Source: Otis tarda (lineage: Eukaryota > Chordata > Aves > Otidiformes > Otididae). From it: DNA of 64,000 bases. The position numbers and the translations under genes were made by a program. The notes under the pieces are model-generated. The model worked only from the letters and a program-made list of their open reading frames with translations. It was not told the origin of the DNA and did not search any database. Below are positions 1-14,245 of the stretch, piece after piece; the first letter of the stretch is position 1; each line of letters starts with the position of its first letter. The stretch spans positions 57,489,001-57,553,000 of the forward strand of contig CM048552.1 of the NCBI GenBank assembly GCA_026413225.1. The letters are read 5' to 3'.

Positions 1-3000
1 GCAGCCAGATGGTACCTGATGCACATGAGGAAGGAGGGCAGGGGAACCAAAGGATGTGTTTAACAGGCTTCTTGGTGCTAAACAAGATGGCAATCCCTTG
101 GTGCTAAATGAGATTTTAGGAGTATTGGGTGCTTTCTGGAAGGTGTAGTAGGCTGAGTTGTAATGTACTGTGGAATTAATGGTGCTTTATGTCACAAAAC
201 CAAACTCCAAGAACTTTTGTGTATATATATTATTTTTTTTCAGTGGTATTAAACTTTTTTCCCTGGTTGTTTTGCACTTAGATCTGTTTTTCCCTCCCAG
301 CCTCTTCCTTCTAGCACTGATTATCGCCAAATAGTGTGATGGAAAAGACACTGACCTGAAAGAGACAGGTACAAAGTCAAACTCAGCTCTGAAACTTCCC
401 TGGGCAATCCTTGGTAATCTTCTTGGGAGAACCATCACCTTAAAGATATTTACTGCTTGAACACTTCTAATTATGACAACCCTCTCCTTCTTGCTAGGAA
501 AGCTTTAAGCAAATTCAAGGAATGATTCTTTGGAAATTACAAAAAAAAAAAAAGGGCAGGGGGAATAAAATAGGTTATAGGATTAGGCTTTGAGTACTTA
601 ATTATATTGAGGAAGGATGGGCTAATGCTGGATTTCTCTTAAGGGGGATCAGACTCTTTATCTTGTTCAATTTTTAGCACATCCTTCAATCAAGTACTTA
701 GTAAGCATGTGTGTTTTCTGTTTTCCCTGTGGTGTTTCTCTTTTCTCTGCCAAGAGGTGAAAGCCAGGAAGTACAGACATAAGAGGGACATTATACTGTT
801 GAGTAGACACTTGTGTCTGCTAACAATGGGGTGAGTGGCAGTTCCAGAGTTAAGCTGGGCACACATTTTTGGAAGAGCTGGGTGTGATGAGAAAGGCTTG
901 AGATTCAGGTCAGAGGTGGAACGACAAGTGGCAATTGCCCGTAAAGTTGGGGAAAATGGGGAGACATGAGAGGGGAGTGGAAGGAGGCCCCCTTCCAGTC
1001 CTCCTCTTAGAAGCTTGAGTGGAAGATCTAGGAGGGGCAGAGTCTAAGGGCAGGGAGATGCCTATTGGAGGTCTCAGTGTGGGTTGAAGAGGTAAGTGCA
1101 GTTTTGTTTAGCATCTTTGGGGTTTGGACTGAGGGGACTCTTGCTGAAGTGGAGGAATAGACACGAAAACAAGAGAGGACACCCATTTAGGACCTGTTGT
1201 TTTAAATTTAATTCATGTTCACATAGCTGCTTCTGTGGTTTGACACGTACCAGACGCTTTCTTTGGCAAGGGGTGGAAAATATAATCATACTCATCCTTA
1301 CAGGCCGCTTTGGTCTGGCGTTAGGCCCAGAGCTAAGGCTACATATATATCCTACTAAGTGTGATACTCTGGCAGATTGGAGTCCACTTGCCTTTGGGTT
1401 TTTTATTTACTTCTGAGGAAGCAGATAGAACCGTGTCCTCAAGAAGTGTAGAGGTTGTACTTGTGGATGTTTCTGGCCCCTTGAGGTGAGATGCTGGTAG
1501 ATTGGAGGTGCCTTTGTCACACTTACAAAAGGTGAGGAGTGAGGGAGGAACGGAAGTGTGTAGCCAGATCTTCTAGAAAAGTTTTCTGTAGTTCAGTCCT
1601 TCACCCTGCCTGCTTGAAGAAGAAAATGCCACCTGAAGAGTCTCTTCAGACAAATCCCTTGGGGCTTAGATGCATACGTGACAAATGGAGTCTGTAGATC
1701 ATGCCACCACCCCTCACACAATGGGTGCCCGGCTAGGAGTTGCCATAGGTGAGGCTCAGCTCAGTCAAGGTGGACCCCACAATGCCGTTGAAGGAACGAG
1801 GGCTAGACTGGGTCAGACCAGCCCTGCTGCCCTGCCAGTGGGTGCAGCCACATACTGACAGCCATAAGACCTTCAGTCACCTCATTCACCCCAGGGCTGG
1901 GTCCTTTTCCGTGCAATGGGGCTGCTCTGTGGCATGTAAGCCTGAGGTGGGTGACAGCCAGCACCTCTCTCCTGGGCAAAGCAAGAAGCGTGCCCTGGAG
2001 TGGACAGCTACAGAGCTACCCCTGGGGCCATGCCTCTCTTTTCCCCTGAAAGACAGGTCCATACTCTGCAGCAAAGGGCTCTGCGGCTGTGTCTCAAGCT
2101 TTTTCAAGGTATGTGCTAAGAAGTTGGCCCTTTAAACTGGCTTCCTGCGGGTTTGTGGTCTTACAGGTATGAAAGGCAAGGGGGAGAGGGAGAGGAGGTA
2201 AAGGGCAGGATATGGTGGTGTCTCTGGGGAAGGAAGCACATGTCAGGGCCAGCTCAGGAGAAGGTGAAGGCCCTGCGATAGCTCCTTGAGCTGTGATAGC
2301 TGTGGGAAAGGGGAAGAGAGAAGCAGGGCAAGAAAAGGGGTATAAAAAGAGACCTTTGACCCTGCTGCAGGCACTCAAATGGTCACAGGCATACGTGTCT
2401 CCACCCAAAGCACCAGGGAGGGCAGAGGTGCAGCATGGTAGGACATGGCTCTGCATCTCCCCTGGCTCTTTGTCAAGGCTGAGCCCAGCATATGCTAGCA
2501 GAGCCCCTGCTTCCCTCCATCCTGTGCATTGCAGCTGGATGCCATCAATGGGTTGACCCCTCTATTTCTCACCTTCCCTTTCCCATTGCCGGCTGGGAAC
2601 TACCGTTAGGCCCAAAGAGCTGGATGTAGACCCCATGGCTGCACGGGTGATGGAGCACAGATGCTTTGCCGAGCGTCGTCGTTCCACCGCCTCGCTTGGC
2701 ATGGCCCTCCTCTGACCACAGTGGCAAAATGGGTGTTTGCCAAGCCATGCCAGGCTTCAGAGGCCAGATCGGTGCTCTGCTCTGCTATGACACCCACACA
2801 TGTATGCATACACACGTACCAGCCCCATATGGACATCTCTCACCTTCCTGCCAACGGAAACTGTTGCCCTTTGCAAGCCTGGCTCACTGAAGATGCTATC
2901 ATGAGGTGAGTAGAGGGGGGCTGAGGCTCCAGGCCTCTTCGGTACAAGCACAGCTTCTTTACCTCATGACATGCCTCCCCACTTCTCCCACAAGCCCTCT

Positions 3001-4944
3001 GTGATCTCTCTCCCCACAGTTATACCACAGTGAGTGCCAGGGCAGAAGGTTTAAATCAAAGGCTTCTGACAGTTTCGCAACCCACAGACCAGTCTCATCT
3101 CTTGAGTTAGTGTCACGTAACTCACAAATGACCAGAGAATTATTGCAAAATCCCACCTTTCCCAGTCTCTGTTTGCAATGACTAAAATGGGAGGGAGCAG
3201 GATGGAGAGCTCTTGGATTGGGGAAGCTAAGGAGCAGAGGGCTTTCCATCCACCTGGGAAAGCTGGGAATCCAGCCTCAGGTGGATTTGGGAGCCACCAC
3301 TCGGGAGGTGGTGGCTGAGTTTCTTGATTTACTTTAATCTACTTGCATCCATGCCCTCAAGAAGCAAGGCTGATCTCCATCAACCTCAAAGCTGCTGAGG
3401 TGCCTCGACTCCCAGGGAGCCCAGGCAACGCAAACTGCAATGCATCTCTGAGGTGGGAAATGTGTCCAGGCCTCACTGGTTGCCACTGAGGACTGTTGCA
3501 GTGGTTCAAAGTAGCCAGGGGAAGGAAATGCCCAGGGAGAGGAAGGAGTACAACAGATCTCCTGTCTAACTGCACCCATCCTGCAGGCATCATTTTCACT
3601 GTTCTGGTCCCCTGCTCTAAAGTCCTGACCAGTCTCCATGTGTTTGATTTAACAATGTCCTAGTGCAAGACTTAGGCACACATCTGACATGAGGTGCCTG
3701 AGGCTCACTGCATTCTCCTGTTCACCCCACACATGCTTTTGTGGTTTGATAGCATTCTCCCATGTGCTGCTACACACACCTTTCCCCACCATGTGTCTTC
3801 AATTCTTCCCCTGAAGTAGTGGAATGGAGCTGAGCTCTAGAAAGGACTTTCCAGGCAACCAAGCCCTGTCCCCTGCAGCCACAGGCAGCAATTTGGCAGA
3901 TGTTTTGGGCCAAAGGCACACAGAATTACCATTACCACAGTCCAAAACATCTCCCAAGCCCTTACTTCACCTGACTCCCACTTCTCCCCTGGCCCTAGGA
4001 CAGGCTTGCTTCTCCTCCCTCCTCCCATCCCCAATCTTGCCAGCTGTGGAGGCAAAACAGCTATGCCTTCATCACAGTCCCTGGACCAGGCAGGGACAGT
4101 GGTGTGTTGGGTCAGCCTGTGAGTCTCTTGTCCTGCAGCACGGCAACCTGAGCTCTGGGGAAATGGAGAGAGGATCACTGCATTGCCTTGTCTTTGCTGC
4201 AGGGCTTTTTTTTTCCACTGCTCCCCTCCTTTAAATTCCTGTGCCAGCCCTCCTCGCCATTGCAAAGCACAGTGCAGAGAGATCTCTGAGTGCAAAGTGC
4301 AGGGGAAGCAGTGGGAGGGTCAGGTGAGGACCGAGAAGGGCGAGAGGAAAAGGTCAGTGACGCAAGCCCAAAGCGATGGCTCTCAGCTCAGCCGCTCTGC
4401 TGTTTGTCCGTGGTGCGCTATTTCTACTCGGCAACAATTCACACATCTGGGGACCACAACTCCTTCCACCGCCCACGCTCTTCCTCCCCCCTCACGGGGG
4501 CTGAGGCAGGGGAGGGGGGAAGGAGGGAGAGATACTGCACCGGGCTGCCAGCATAATTTCCAAGACCGAAGAGGAAAAAAAAAAACAACCCGGGCAGTCC
4601 TTTTCAACAGCCACCTTCCCTCCGGGCAGTGAGCATCTCTGGTGAAGGAATCTGCTGCCTGCAAAGGAGATGGGGAGAACAGGAAGAAAGAGGGGATCCT
4701 TTCTGTTGGGGTGCAGAGAAGGTCAGCACCGGGGAACTGTGCTGACACCCTCGTCCTTGAAAGATAAAAGCAATGGTGCAAGTTTCCCCTCAGAATTTAG
4801 GTCTCACTGGGGTAGACCATGGCCAAGGGAAGGGACCCTGGTGCCTGGGGACATGTATTGCCCTTGGCCTCTTTCCAGGGTAAGCATTCAAGTGGAGCCA
4901 AGCGTTTGATCCCCTCCATGTTTCCCCACTCGGCTGCAGCCATG

Positions 4945-4972
4945 GTGTGCGTGCGTGTGTGTGTGTGTGTGT
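4945..4972 (+). repeat. GT microsatellite
   Basis: GTGTGCGTGCGTGTGTGT-type run, 14 dinucleotides with two GC interruptions. Confidence 0.9.
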
Positions 4973-7900
4973 TCATGTGAACGAATGTGTGCACAGGTGC
5001 AGGCAGAGGGCATTGTCCCCGAGACCGTCTCCACAGCCTGCTCCCAACTGTGGGGCACGGCACCCTGCCTAAAGCAGCCCTCCCAGCCCCGTCTGGCTGC
5101 GAGGGCTGCAGTTGTTCTTTTGAGTGCAGAGAGAGGGAGAATGAAATTATGAACTGCTTCAATGCTCTGTGCCCTTTCCTGCTTCTCATGTGGGAGGTCC
5201 TGCAGCAACAGGGAAGGGTGATACTGAAAAGGACGTTCCCCTCCTGTCTGTGCATGCCACTCTTAGAAACAGAGAGGAGGAAAGTGACACCCTGGTCTTG
5301 TCTTTCTCTCAAGGAACCAAGTCCCATTTCCCCTGAGACCTCCACATCTCTTTTCCCAAATACAGGCGCAGTCAATGGGGCAGATGTGGTGAGATGTGGC
5401 CAGGGCTTTGAGTTATAGCAGCAAATGTGAAATGTATCACATGCGGCTGTGTGTCGCATCTCTCAAGGAGCACCTTCAGGCTCCTCAGAGACCATAATGG
5501 GGAAAACAGTAATTTCCACACTGCTTGTTTTTTCTCCAAGTGGTGTCTTGCAGTGTCCACCATGATCTGGTTATTAGTCTCCAGTAACAAGCAGCCTTTC
5601 CCACTCCAGCCCCCATAGCCAGAAAATGAGGTCTTCAGTTGCGTGCAGCCATACCCAAAAGCCTCATCAAGCTGCACAGCCGCTCTGTCAAGCCACTCTG
5701 CTACAGTTCACCTCAGACGAGGGCTTCCTAGGGGGGAAAGTGCTTAGAGGAGCAAGCCCACAGCTGAAACCCTAACAAATGAGGAGCCCTTGGGGCTGAC
5801 CTGTTTCACAAAGTGGGACATCACTCAGGGGAGTGAATTCCCCTGAAGTCCTTGGGTCAGGTGGTAGACCTGGACTTCACGCTTCCATTCCTTCCACCCA
5901 GGCAGACTGCTGGTGGCCATTGCCTTTCTCATCATATCTTCTGCCTCCCAAGGTGGGGAAGAAAGGGTAAAGTCCTCATGCACATTACATTAGAGGGGGA
6001 AATGCGAGGGGGGCTGAACCTGGGAAACCACAGAGCAGGGGAAAAAATGGCTGTCCTGGCTGAGCCCAGGGGAGAGACAGGAGCACAATTCCTGAGCACC
6101 GAGCTGTAGGGAGACAGGCAGCTGCCTGCAAACAAGTCACTTCTGTTCAGGCATTTTAATAACATGAATACTAATAATTACCATAGCCACAAATCAGTAA
6201 CCCTCGGAAGGGCTTAAGGGGGAGCAGCGAATTGGCCTTTGGATAAGTATGACATCATCAAGCATATTTTAAAACAAAATCAACAATCTAATTAACTCCG
6301 TTTCTAGAAACTGCTCAGGCACAGAGATGAAGAAAATGGAGAAGGAGCAAGGAGAGCTCTGAGCAGAGTGGGGGCGGTTGTTGTAATGATTTTTTCCTCT
6401 AGAGAGGGAAAGGAAATGTGATTAAACTGGGAGCAGGCTTTGCTAATCAAAGCACCTGAGGGTTTATTCCCAAGAATCTCCTTGCAATATCATGTCTTGC
6501 CTCCAAGGAATTTTGAATGTACAATAAATCTCTGAATCCTTCTCAATTTATTAGGTCTGGAAGTGATCGTTGTTTCATATTAAGCTTGTCAGGCATCTGC
6601 ACACAAGCCCTTCTAACTTTAAATGGAGAGAGATGTGACACATTGGCAAGCTGCAAAACAGAGCGGGGCTTTATCTTTCCAAGACCACCCAGATAACAAG
6701 GTAACAATCTCCCTTAAGGATGGTAGTGGTCACTGATGTTGAAAAGCAAATCGGACAGGGTTGAGCTTACTATCTTGCTCAGGCATAGATTTGGTATAAG
6801 GCTGGTCTCTGAATCCAGTGCTGCCCTCATGCAGATCATATACCTCGCACGGGTACCTCCTTTTTAATAAAGGTCTCTGAGTGCTCGTGAGGCACTCTCG
6901 CCGTGCTTCTTCAGCATTCAGCGCAACGGGAACCCTTAAGGACTTGTATAGGGACATTTTAATGCTAGAAGTCAATAGTGTCCCTACAGATCTGGGCAGT
7001 GGATACCTGTGTGTGACACAGAATCTGGTGCCTGGTCTGTGAATCTGAGTTCTTGAATATGGAAAGATGTCCATTATGCTTTTTTTTCTGCTGTGGAAAC
7101 TGAGATGCTGAGAGGTTGTGAGAACTGTACAGATACATTGATAGTCCCATGGGTACACCACTTTCCTTCCAGTTCACGCTGGTGAGTTTTCCATTGCAGC
7201 TGTGCCAGGCTAAGGCCATCTGCATACACAGACACCGTGATTCAGCTGACAGAGATCACTTGCCACACTGCTGTGGCTTGAATGCCTGCTGTCCCTCACA
7301 AACTGTATACACACACTCAGACAAGGGCATAAGTATTCATCTTCCCTCATGTTGCTGGGCCCAAGAGTACTGAGGGACATGGAGTGCAAGGCCCAGGGTG
7401 ACAGCCAGGTCTTCAATGAGTGTCTCTACAGAGGGACTCAATGTCTGAGCAGCCCTTCTGGCACCACAAGCACCCATCCACACTTAGGAGCTCTCTTAAG
7501 ACTTGAGTCTGCTGCGTGAACTCCAGGTCTTCAGACTAAAGTCCTGACACTGTCTAGTTCTGCCCAAACACAACGAGGAGGCAGGGCTCAGGTCCTGAGT
7601 AGGGGCATCTCATGACAGTCCCATGCTCATGAGTTCATAGCTGTGTTCACAGCCAGGCAGGCTAAGAGTGAAACTGCTTGAAAGTAGCATGCTTCCCCTC
7701 CCAGCCTTGTTTCCCCACTTCTCTGGGCCTGTGACCATCACTAGCAGGGAGTGAAAGTGAACTCCTCCATCCCCTCCCACCTCTGTCCCCAGACTTGCCA
7801 CGGGTGAGAGTGCCTGCAAGTGCCTCAGCTTCCTACCACTTCTATCTGTATCCTGCAGGGCTAGGGAATCCCTGCTTTTGAATATTTCGTGTATTTCTCT

Positions 7901-9856
7901 GTATATTTGATGTCTTCGACTTTTATCAAGCTGATCTACGAGGACACTGTCTGAGAGACAGAAGTTGGAAGGGAAGAAACTCAGGAGTATAACCTGCTGA
8001 GTACGTGGACTTAATGCTTGCTGCCCGGCACGGTTACCCGGTGTGGTACCTGATCCCAGAACTTAAACTCCATTGCTTAAATGCCTCTCCACTCAAACAC
8101 GGTGATGGGGAGTAACCTGAGGGCAGCGTTTAGCCTATAGCAGCAATATCCCTAGGGATAACAGAGCAGGAGGAAAAAAAAACCAGCTTGACTGGTGTCA
8201 GCCCAAGGTTGCCATTTTGATACAAAGCAAACCCTGGTAATGTGAACAAATTCAATAAAGAGCGCACTGATACAATAAACAGTGGTTCCCCACAGGGCCA
8301 TTTTAACAGACTTTTTTCGGAGTAGAACCACAATTTAAGGGGAAAACAACGGCAGATATAGAACAATGTCGTAGTTTTGAGAAGCACACATATACGAATG
8401 GCAGGAAATTCAATGTAAAGGTTAGAGTTAAAACAACATTATTTGGAAAGTACCAAAAATAACTTACAGAATGTCTAGACATCTTCACAATGTATCCTGT
8501 CAGGAAGCAAACTCTGGTGGCCATCAGGGTATCTCTGCCCTCATCCACCCACCTCCTGCTAGCTCTGCTCCCTTCCCACTGCTTCACTCCAGAGCGTCAT
8601 GGGGACAGGACACTGAGATGGATCTGCTGAGCCCTCCACTGAGCTCATCCCTGGTGAGCTGGGTAGTTTGTAAACCACAGGCAAGGCCATCCCAGTTAGC
8701 CTGGGACTCCAGTCCCAGCTGAGAGCCAGCAAAGGGATGTGCCTAGCCTAATGGCAGCTAATGAGCTGATGAATCACAGGATAATCTGACATCATGTAGT
8801 ACTTTTGCCCTCCAGACTTCACTCTCTCTGTTCTCCTGTTCACTTCTGCCATTCTGCAGAGACTCTCAGTGGACACGCAACTGAAAATGAGAAGTTTCAG
8901 CAGCACTGCTCTTTAACGAAAACAGGGGAGAGGGGGGGAGATGAGCCTGTGCGTAAGCACCTGTTCCAGCCTTACATTGCTTCTGAAACACCAGTCTGGC
9001 CCAAACAACACCTTCAATCAAACCTCCAACACCACACTTTTACCTGGTGCTTTAACACTGAACAACAACACTGACTAGTGAGGTCACCCATCTCGGTCAC
9101 CATTACGGGGTCAGGAAGGTAATCACAAGAACAGCTCGCACGCTTCGCTAACAGTGTGGTTTTGTTTAGCTTCTCACATTGCAAATGGCACCATTCGTAA
9201 CAATGTTGGTGTAAATGAGAAAAAAAAAGTGCCAAATTCTGAGTAACGCAACATCAAGTCTGAAAACTGTGCTAATAGCAAGTGTATTTATCTGTATCAG
9301 ATGGATTCTGGACACAATCATAGTATCATGACCGTGTAGGAAACCCTTCTTACTTCTGCCATGCAGTTGTTGTTTTAGTCCATTTTAAACTGTGTTTCCA
9401 GTGGAAATTAAACATGCTGAGGCAATCTATGTCTCCATGCATTGTTGTCTGGCTGTCTCTTAGCTAATCCATCAGACCATTCCCCCTCCCTCCACAATTT
9501 TGGAAAAGTCAATAAATTCCAGTCACACTTGACAAAGAAAGAGATTTATCCCTTACTACTATTAAGCAAAGGTGGCTGGATAGAGGAGAGCTGGCTCTCT
9601 GTTAGGACTCTCGTTGGGAAAGTCTTCAATGTGACAGCAGTCCTTACCAGATATCAAAAAATCTGCATGAGAATCTGTCGTAGGGACCCAGATCTAGAAA
9701 AAAACCAGTCACCAGTGAATTGACTGACCAGATAAATCCTTGTTTTCAGCAAGCAGCCACTCATCTCAAGGGACTAACTACATGTTAAGTTTTCCTCTTC
9801 CACTATTTCAGGTACCACAGTGCACAACCAGCCTCATCCGATTCTCACACAATAAT

Positions 9857-9926
9857 AAAAAAGGAAAAAAAGAAAAAAGAAAACAAAAACAAAAATGAAT
9901 TGTTTTGTTTTGTTTTGTTTTTTTCT
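9857..9926. repeat. A-rich then TTTTG-repeat low-complexity block
   Basis: AAAGAAAAAAG and AAACAAAAAC units followed by GAATTG and then TTTTG repeated about four times and a T run. The two halves are near complements, so it can fold back. Confidence 0.75.
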
Positions 9927-10439
9927 TGATAAGCTGAACAATAAATGGGTGCTTTATGGTCTTACTTTCCCAGAGTGATCTCTGGTTTGAAGGAGGGCAC
10001 AGATTTCTCAGTCTGAAGGACAAACAGGAGAAATGATGGTTAACATGAATACTGCATTGCAGCTGCAGAGCTGGTGATACCAAAGAGTTACTCACAGAGC
10101 AAGCACTTCATTGCTGAGGACTTCTGCACCAGAGCAAGCTGCATTCATTTTCAGAGTTCCTGGGAAAGACGAGCTGTGCCTGTGATACGTGCCATTACAG
10201 CTCCACCCTGGTGGGAGCCTCCAAGGTGCAGCTACCACACTCAGTGATTTCCAGAGCAGGAGAGCATGCAGGAGAGCACGAAGCCCATCCTCTCCCCTGT
10301 TCCTCTACAACAGAGGCTGGCTGGTCAGATTCCCAGCCCTCACAAAGGGTGGCCATAAAAGGAGTTTTCAGATGACTAGCAAAAGCATCTCTCAGACAGC
10401 TGGTCCATGTCCTGTGTGGTGAGGAAGGAGGTGTTGCAC

Positions 10440-11204
10440 TCCAGGCCGCTGGCTAAGGGTGCTTGATGCTGGAGTGGAGTTTGAAATGCAATGTTCTGAG
10501 AACAGCCCTGTGGAGAAGGCCTTGGGGGTACTGGTGGATGAAGAGCTGGGCATGAGCTGGCAATGAGCTGGCAATGTTCACCTGAAGTACAGAAAGCCAA
10601 CCATATCCTGGGCTGCATCAAAAGAAGCACGGCCAGCAGGTCGAGGGAGGTGATTCTCCCCCTCTATTCTGCTCTCATGTGAGATCCCACCTGCAGTACT
10701 GCGTCCAGCTCTGAAGCCCTCAGCACGGGAAAGACACGGACCTGTTGGAATGGGTCCAGAGGAGGGCCACAAAGATGATCAGAGGGCTGGAGCACCTCTC
10801 CTGTGAGGACAAGCTGAGACTTGAGGTTGTTCAGCCTCAACAGCCTCAGAAGAGAAGGCTCCAGGGAGACCTTATTGCAGCCTTTCAATACATAAAGGAG
10901 ACTTATAAGAAAGACACGGACAGACTTTTCAGTAGGGCCTGTTCAATAGGACAAGGGGTAGTGGTTTAAATGACTTTATATCAGACTAGATATAAGGAAG
11001 AAATTTTTTAGAATGAGAGTGGTGAAACACTGGAACTAGTTGCCCAGAGAGATGGTAGATGCCCCATCCCTGGAAACATTCAAGGCCAGGTTGGACAGGG
11101 ATCTGAGCAACCTGATCTAATTGAAGATGTCCCTGCTTCTTGCAGGGTGGTTGGACTAGCTGACCTTTAAAGGTCACTTCCAACCCAAACCATTCTATGA
11201 TTCT
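10440..11204 (+). mobile_element. CR1 LINE fragment, 5'-truncated
   Basis: Corresponds to the C-terminal part of the CR1 reverse-transcriptase ORF and the 3' UTR. Recognised by GCTGCATCAAAAGAAGC, AGGGAGGTGATTCTCCCCCT, GGCTGGAGCACCTCTCCTGT, and the terminal CCATTCTATGATTCT. The frame is broken (for example CATGTGAG in place of an uninterrupted Val-Arg reading, and an in-frame TGA after CAGCTC), and GAGCTGGCAAT is duplicated. Sits about 3 kb upstream of IL2RB. Family placement within CR1 is not resolved. Confidence 0.9.
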
Positions 11205-14200
11205 CCTAGAAATGGCCATGAGGATGCACTATTGAAGTCTCCTTCAAAATGGTTCTATCTATGCCTTCAAATCACTGTTTTTCTCCAACACTCTTTCTTT
11301 TTGAAGTCTGATATCTTCTGAGATCCAGTCTCTCGGCTGAGCTGCCTATGACTAAAAACTTATCGTCCTCCCACACCATTTTTCCACTACCTGAAACCAA
11401 GATCCCTTAGTTGTTAAAGGAGGCCACATCCTCCAAGTTTACATAGTCCTCAAAAAGGAACTGCCTGGAGACTTGAGATTAGCCTCTGACAACTTTTGGT
11501 CAGCAAAATCTGCTTGCTGGACCTGAGCTTGGGCTTTGAGCTGCTCTAGAAGAGAAAGATGAGGAGCGCAGAGTGTGGTGACCACTGTGTGTATAAAAGG
11601 AGATTCTCATAATCTGGCCCCATACCAGCGGCCATCTTCGTGCAGTCCAGACCAGACAGGAAACGTGATGTGCTGCACTTCAGAGAATCATATTTGTGTA
11701 TGGAAAAAGAGAGATGTGTGGGGACACGTATGCATGTGCATGTCTATCTGTGAACTGGGCAACCACTGGGCTATGGATTTGCATTTGTGCATCTCTCTTG
11801 GCTTGGGAGGTGAGGGCAACATGTGCTGGGGAAGACATCTGCCTGTGGTAAAAGGATCTTCTAAAACTAAATGTGCCCTGCAGGGTCTGTGAGGGGTTAT
11901 CTGTTGGCAAAGGTGAGGGTACATGAAGCTTTGGAAGAAGGTGGACGTATTTTTTGCATCCTTTTACGGCCTGTTGAATGGACAAGCTATGCCAAATAGG
12001 CACTGCAGCTACTGCAGGAAGGTGCTGCCTGTCTGGACTAGCTGTGAGGCTCAGGTCGGAGAGGGTGATTCTTCCTTCTGTGGAGCAAGTGGGGTACGGA
12101 GGTCGTGGGATGGGTGCTCCTGTGGTGTCACACCATCTGCAGACATGAGGGTTGTGCCTCAAGCTTGCTCACACTCAGCACTGCCCTCGTTCCACTCCCG
12201 CTCTGACCCAGGATGGATCCTCTGAAATTGGGGCACTGGTGGGGAGGCTGGTTTCGTTCTGGTGTTGCTTAGGTCAATGACTCGAGTTATTTTTCACAAA
12301 GTGGTCCACGGTATTTCTACTGCAGGTTGACTCCTATCCTCGGTTTCAAATTGATCTGTGCACGTGTGCAGACTCTGAGAGCGATATGAATGGTCTGTCT
12401 GTGTGTCTGAAAGAGGAAGCTATGGGTCTCTTGATGGTGTCCCAAGAGGACAGGTCCTTCTCTCTCTCTCTTTTGCTTCCCAGCAATAGTTACAAATTGG
12501 TCCCAGTATATCTAAGTACCACAATATAACACCTGATCCCTCCACCCTTGTTTCTGCACCTATTGCTTTACCAGCAGGAAGTAGGACGTGGTTTGGGGCT
12601 TTTTATTCTCGGCCTCTCTAGCCTTTTCGATACTTCAGGGCCTCGTCTCAATCTGACAAGGCAAGTAAGCAGCAGCTTCCTGTGCAAAGGTGAGGGGGAG
12701 AAGACAGAGAGACCATACGCATACGAGAGGAACAGCTCTGCAGCAGAACTGCCGGGCTAGAGGCATCGCTCTCACTCCAGCAGCACTGGCTGACAGCTGG
12801 ACATGCATTGAGCTAGGATACCCACCTCCATCCCTCTTCCTTCCCCCCTTCCCCGTTCCCCTCGCAGTTTGACATCCAGTACCTGCTTCCATCCAGCCCC
12901 GTGACCTGGTCCCCAGGGACTCCTTTCATCTGGACCACCAAGTGCCTGGAGCTGGAAGGTAAAGGGGGCGATGCCAGCTCTCTCCCACATGGGGGTGGCT
13001 GATCTGAAAAGCGTCTTGGAGGGAGTTTCGGTCTGACAAACTGAATCTCACCGTTGGGGAGGGCTGAGCACGTATTTATCTCTCTGTCTCTCCGCAGTCC
13101 TCTCAAATCATACCCCGCATCTCACAACCACACTGCCTGCTTTCTTTCTCTCTCTTTCTCTCCTCTTTTTCTGTGACTGTGTTGTCGTCATATTTTTCTT
13201 CCTCTGAACCTAATCTTTTATCACAACGGGAATCAATATTATGCCTCATGCCAGCCTTTTATAAACCCTCTCTTCCCACTCCCCTGGCAGTCCCACAAGG
13301 TCCAGCAGGGCTCTGTCTTGTTTTGCTCAGCCTTGCTTGAGCTCCCGGCTTGCTGAGAGGTAAGGGTGGTCCCTTCCCCTGTGGGCAGAGGCAGACCTCG
13401 AGGTACAGGTGTCCAGGTGGATGGGGAAAGGCTTGGATGAGAAGCCCGTAAGCCCAGTCTGTCTATTATGGAGCATGGCTGTACGGGCTTTGTAAGACAG
13501 GAGTCTCCCCGGGTGCCACACGTAGATGAGGGGTGCTGCAGAGTTTCCTAATTATAAAGCCTGAATTTTCTGCTACACCTAAAAGCACAGCTTCCAGGGC
13601 AGCACCAAGTCTACTTGGAGAGGATGGTGCATGGTTTTTGTGTGACTATGTCATATTTTGTCATATGGTAAAGCCTTGACTTTCCACAACCTGGTAAACT
13701 CCTTCTTCTCCCTGATTTCCTCTCCTGTCCCAAACAAGCCATTCAAAATCTATCCCCTAAGCCGTGAGCTCTGCAAGTAACTTTCGTCAGTTGTAGCCAG
13801 AGACCCCTCTTACTCAGCAAGCACCTAGCTGTTTCAGCCCTAGGGCTTACCAAGAAAAGCAGCTCTTCAAAATGCAAGCCATGCGAAGCCAAGGCAGCAC
13901 TCTCTACCTGAGTCAGCAAGCAGGCTGAAACAATGCGAACGGCTCTGCGCTCACACACACATTTCCAGAAGGCATTGCTCCTGCAAACAACCTGTCTGTG
14001 CTGCACCGCGAACAGTTTCAGTGCTGAGCAAAGCACCCAAGGCGGGAACATGATGAGGTGCTGAGGGAAAAGCACAGACTCCAGAGTGGAAAGGGGATGT
14101 GTAGATGCCTGGAAGACTGGCACTGGCTTTGAGCCCTGCCTTGGGAGAGTGGATGACCTCCTCTGAGATGATATCTCCCTAATTTGCATTGCTGAGCTGT

Positions 14201-14245
14201 GTTGAGGGGGGGCGTCTTCTCTCTTTCAGTGTGTCACCAGTACCG
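11205..14245. other. IL2RB upstream flank
   Basis: No coding exon recognised. Probably contains the IL2RB promoter and any noncoding first exon. Visible: TATAAAAGG at 11592-11600, a CT-rich stretch at ~13130-13180, and CCTTTTATAAAC near 13255. I cannot place a transcription start. Confidence 0.45.

Larger units (their letters stand above)
1..10439. other. Upstream region without a recognised gene
   Basis: Searched for C1QTNF6 and SSTR3, the human neighbours on this side of IL2RB; no collagen repeat, C1q domain or seven-helix frame is visible. All open frames are short, overlapping on both strands and without family motifs. Holds a 13-base A run (~540-553), the GT and TTTTG repeats listed separately, a strong TATA-like box at 2341-2349, and an AT-rich patch (~6150-6600). 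Confidence 0.6.

Noticed and set aside
3824-5459. Overlapping 130-220-codon frames on both strands
   Set aside because: No domains, heavy overlap on both strands, low-complexity content including the GT repeat; look like chance frames in GC-richer DNA.
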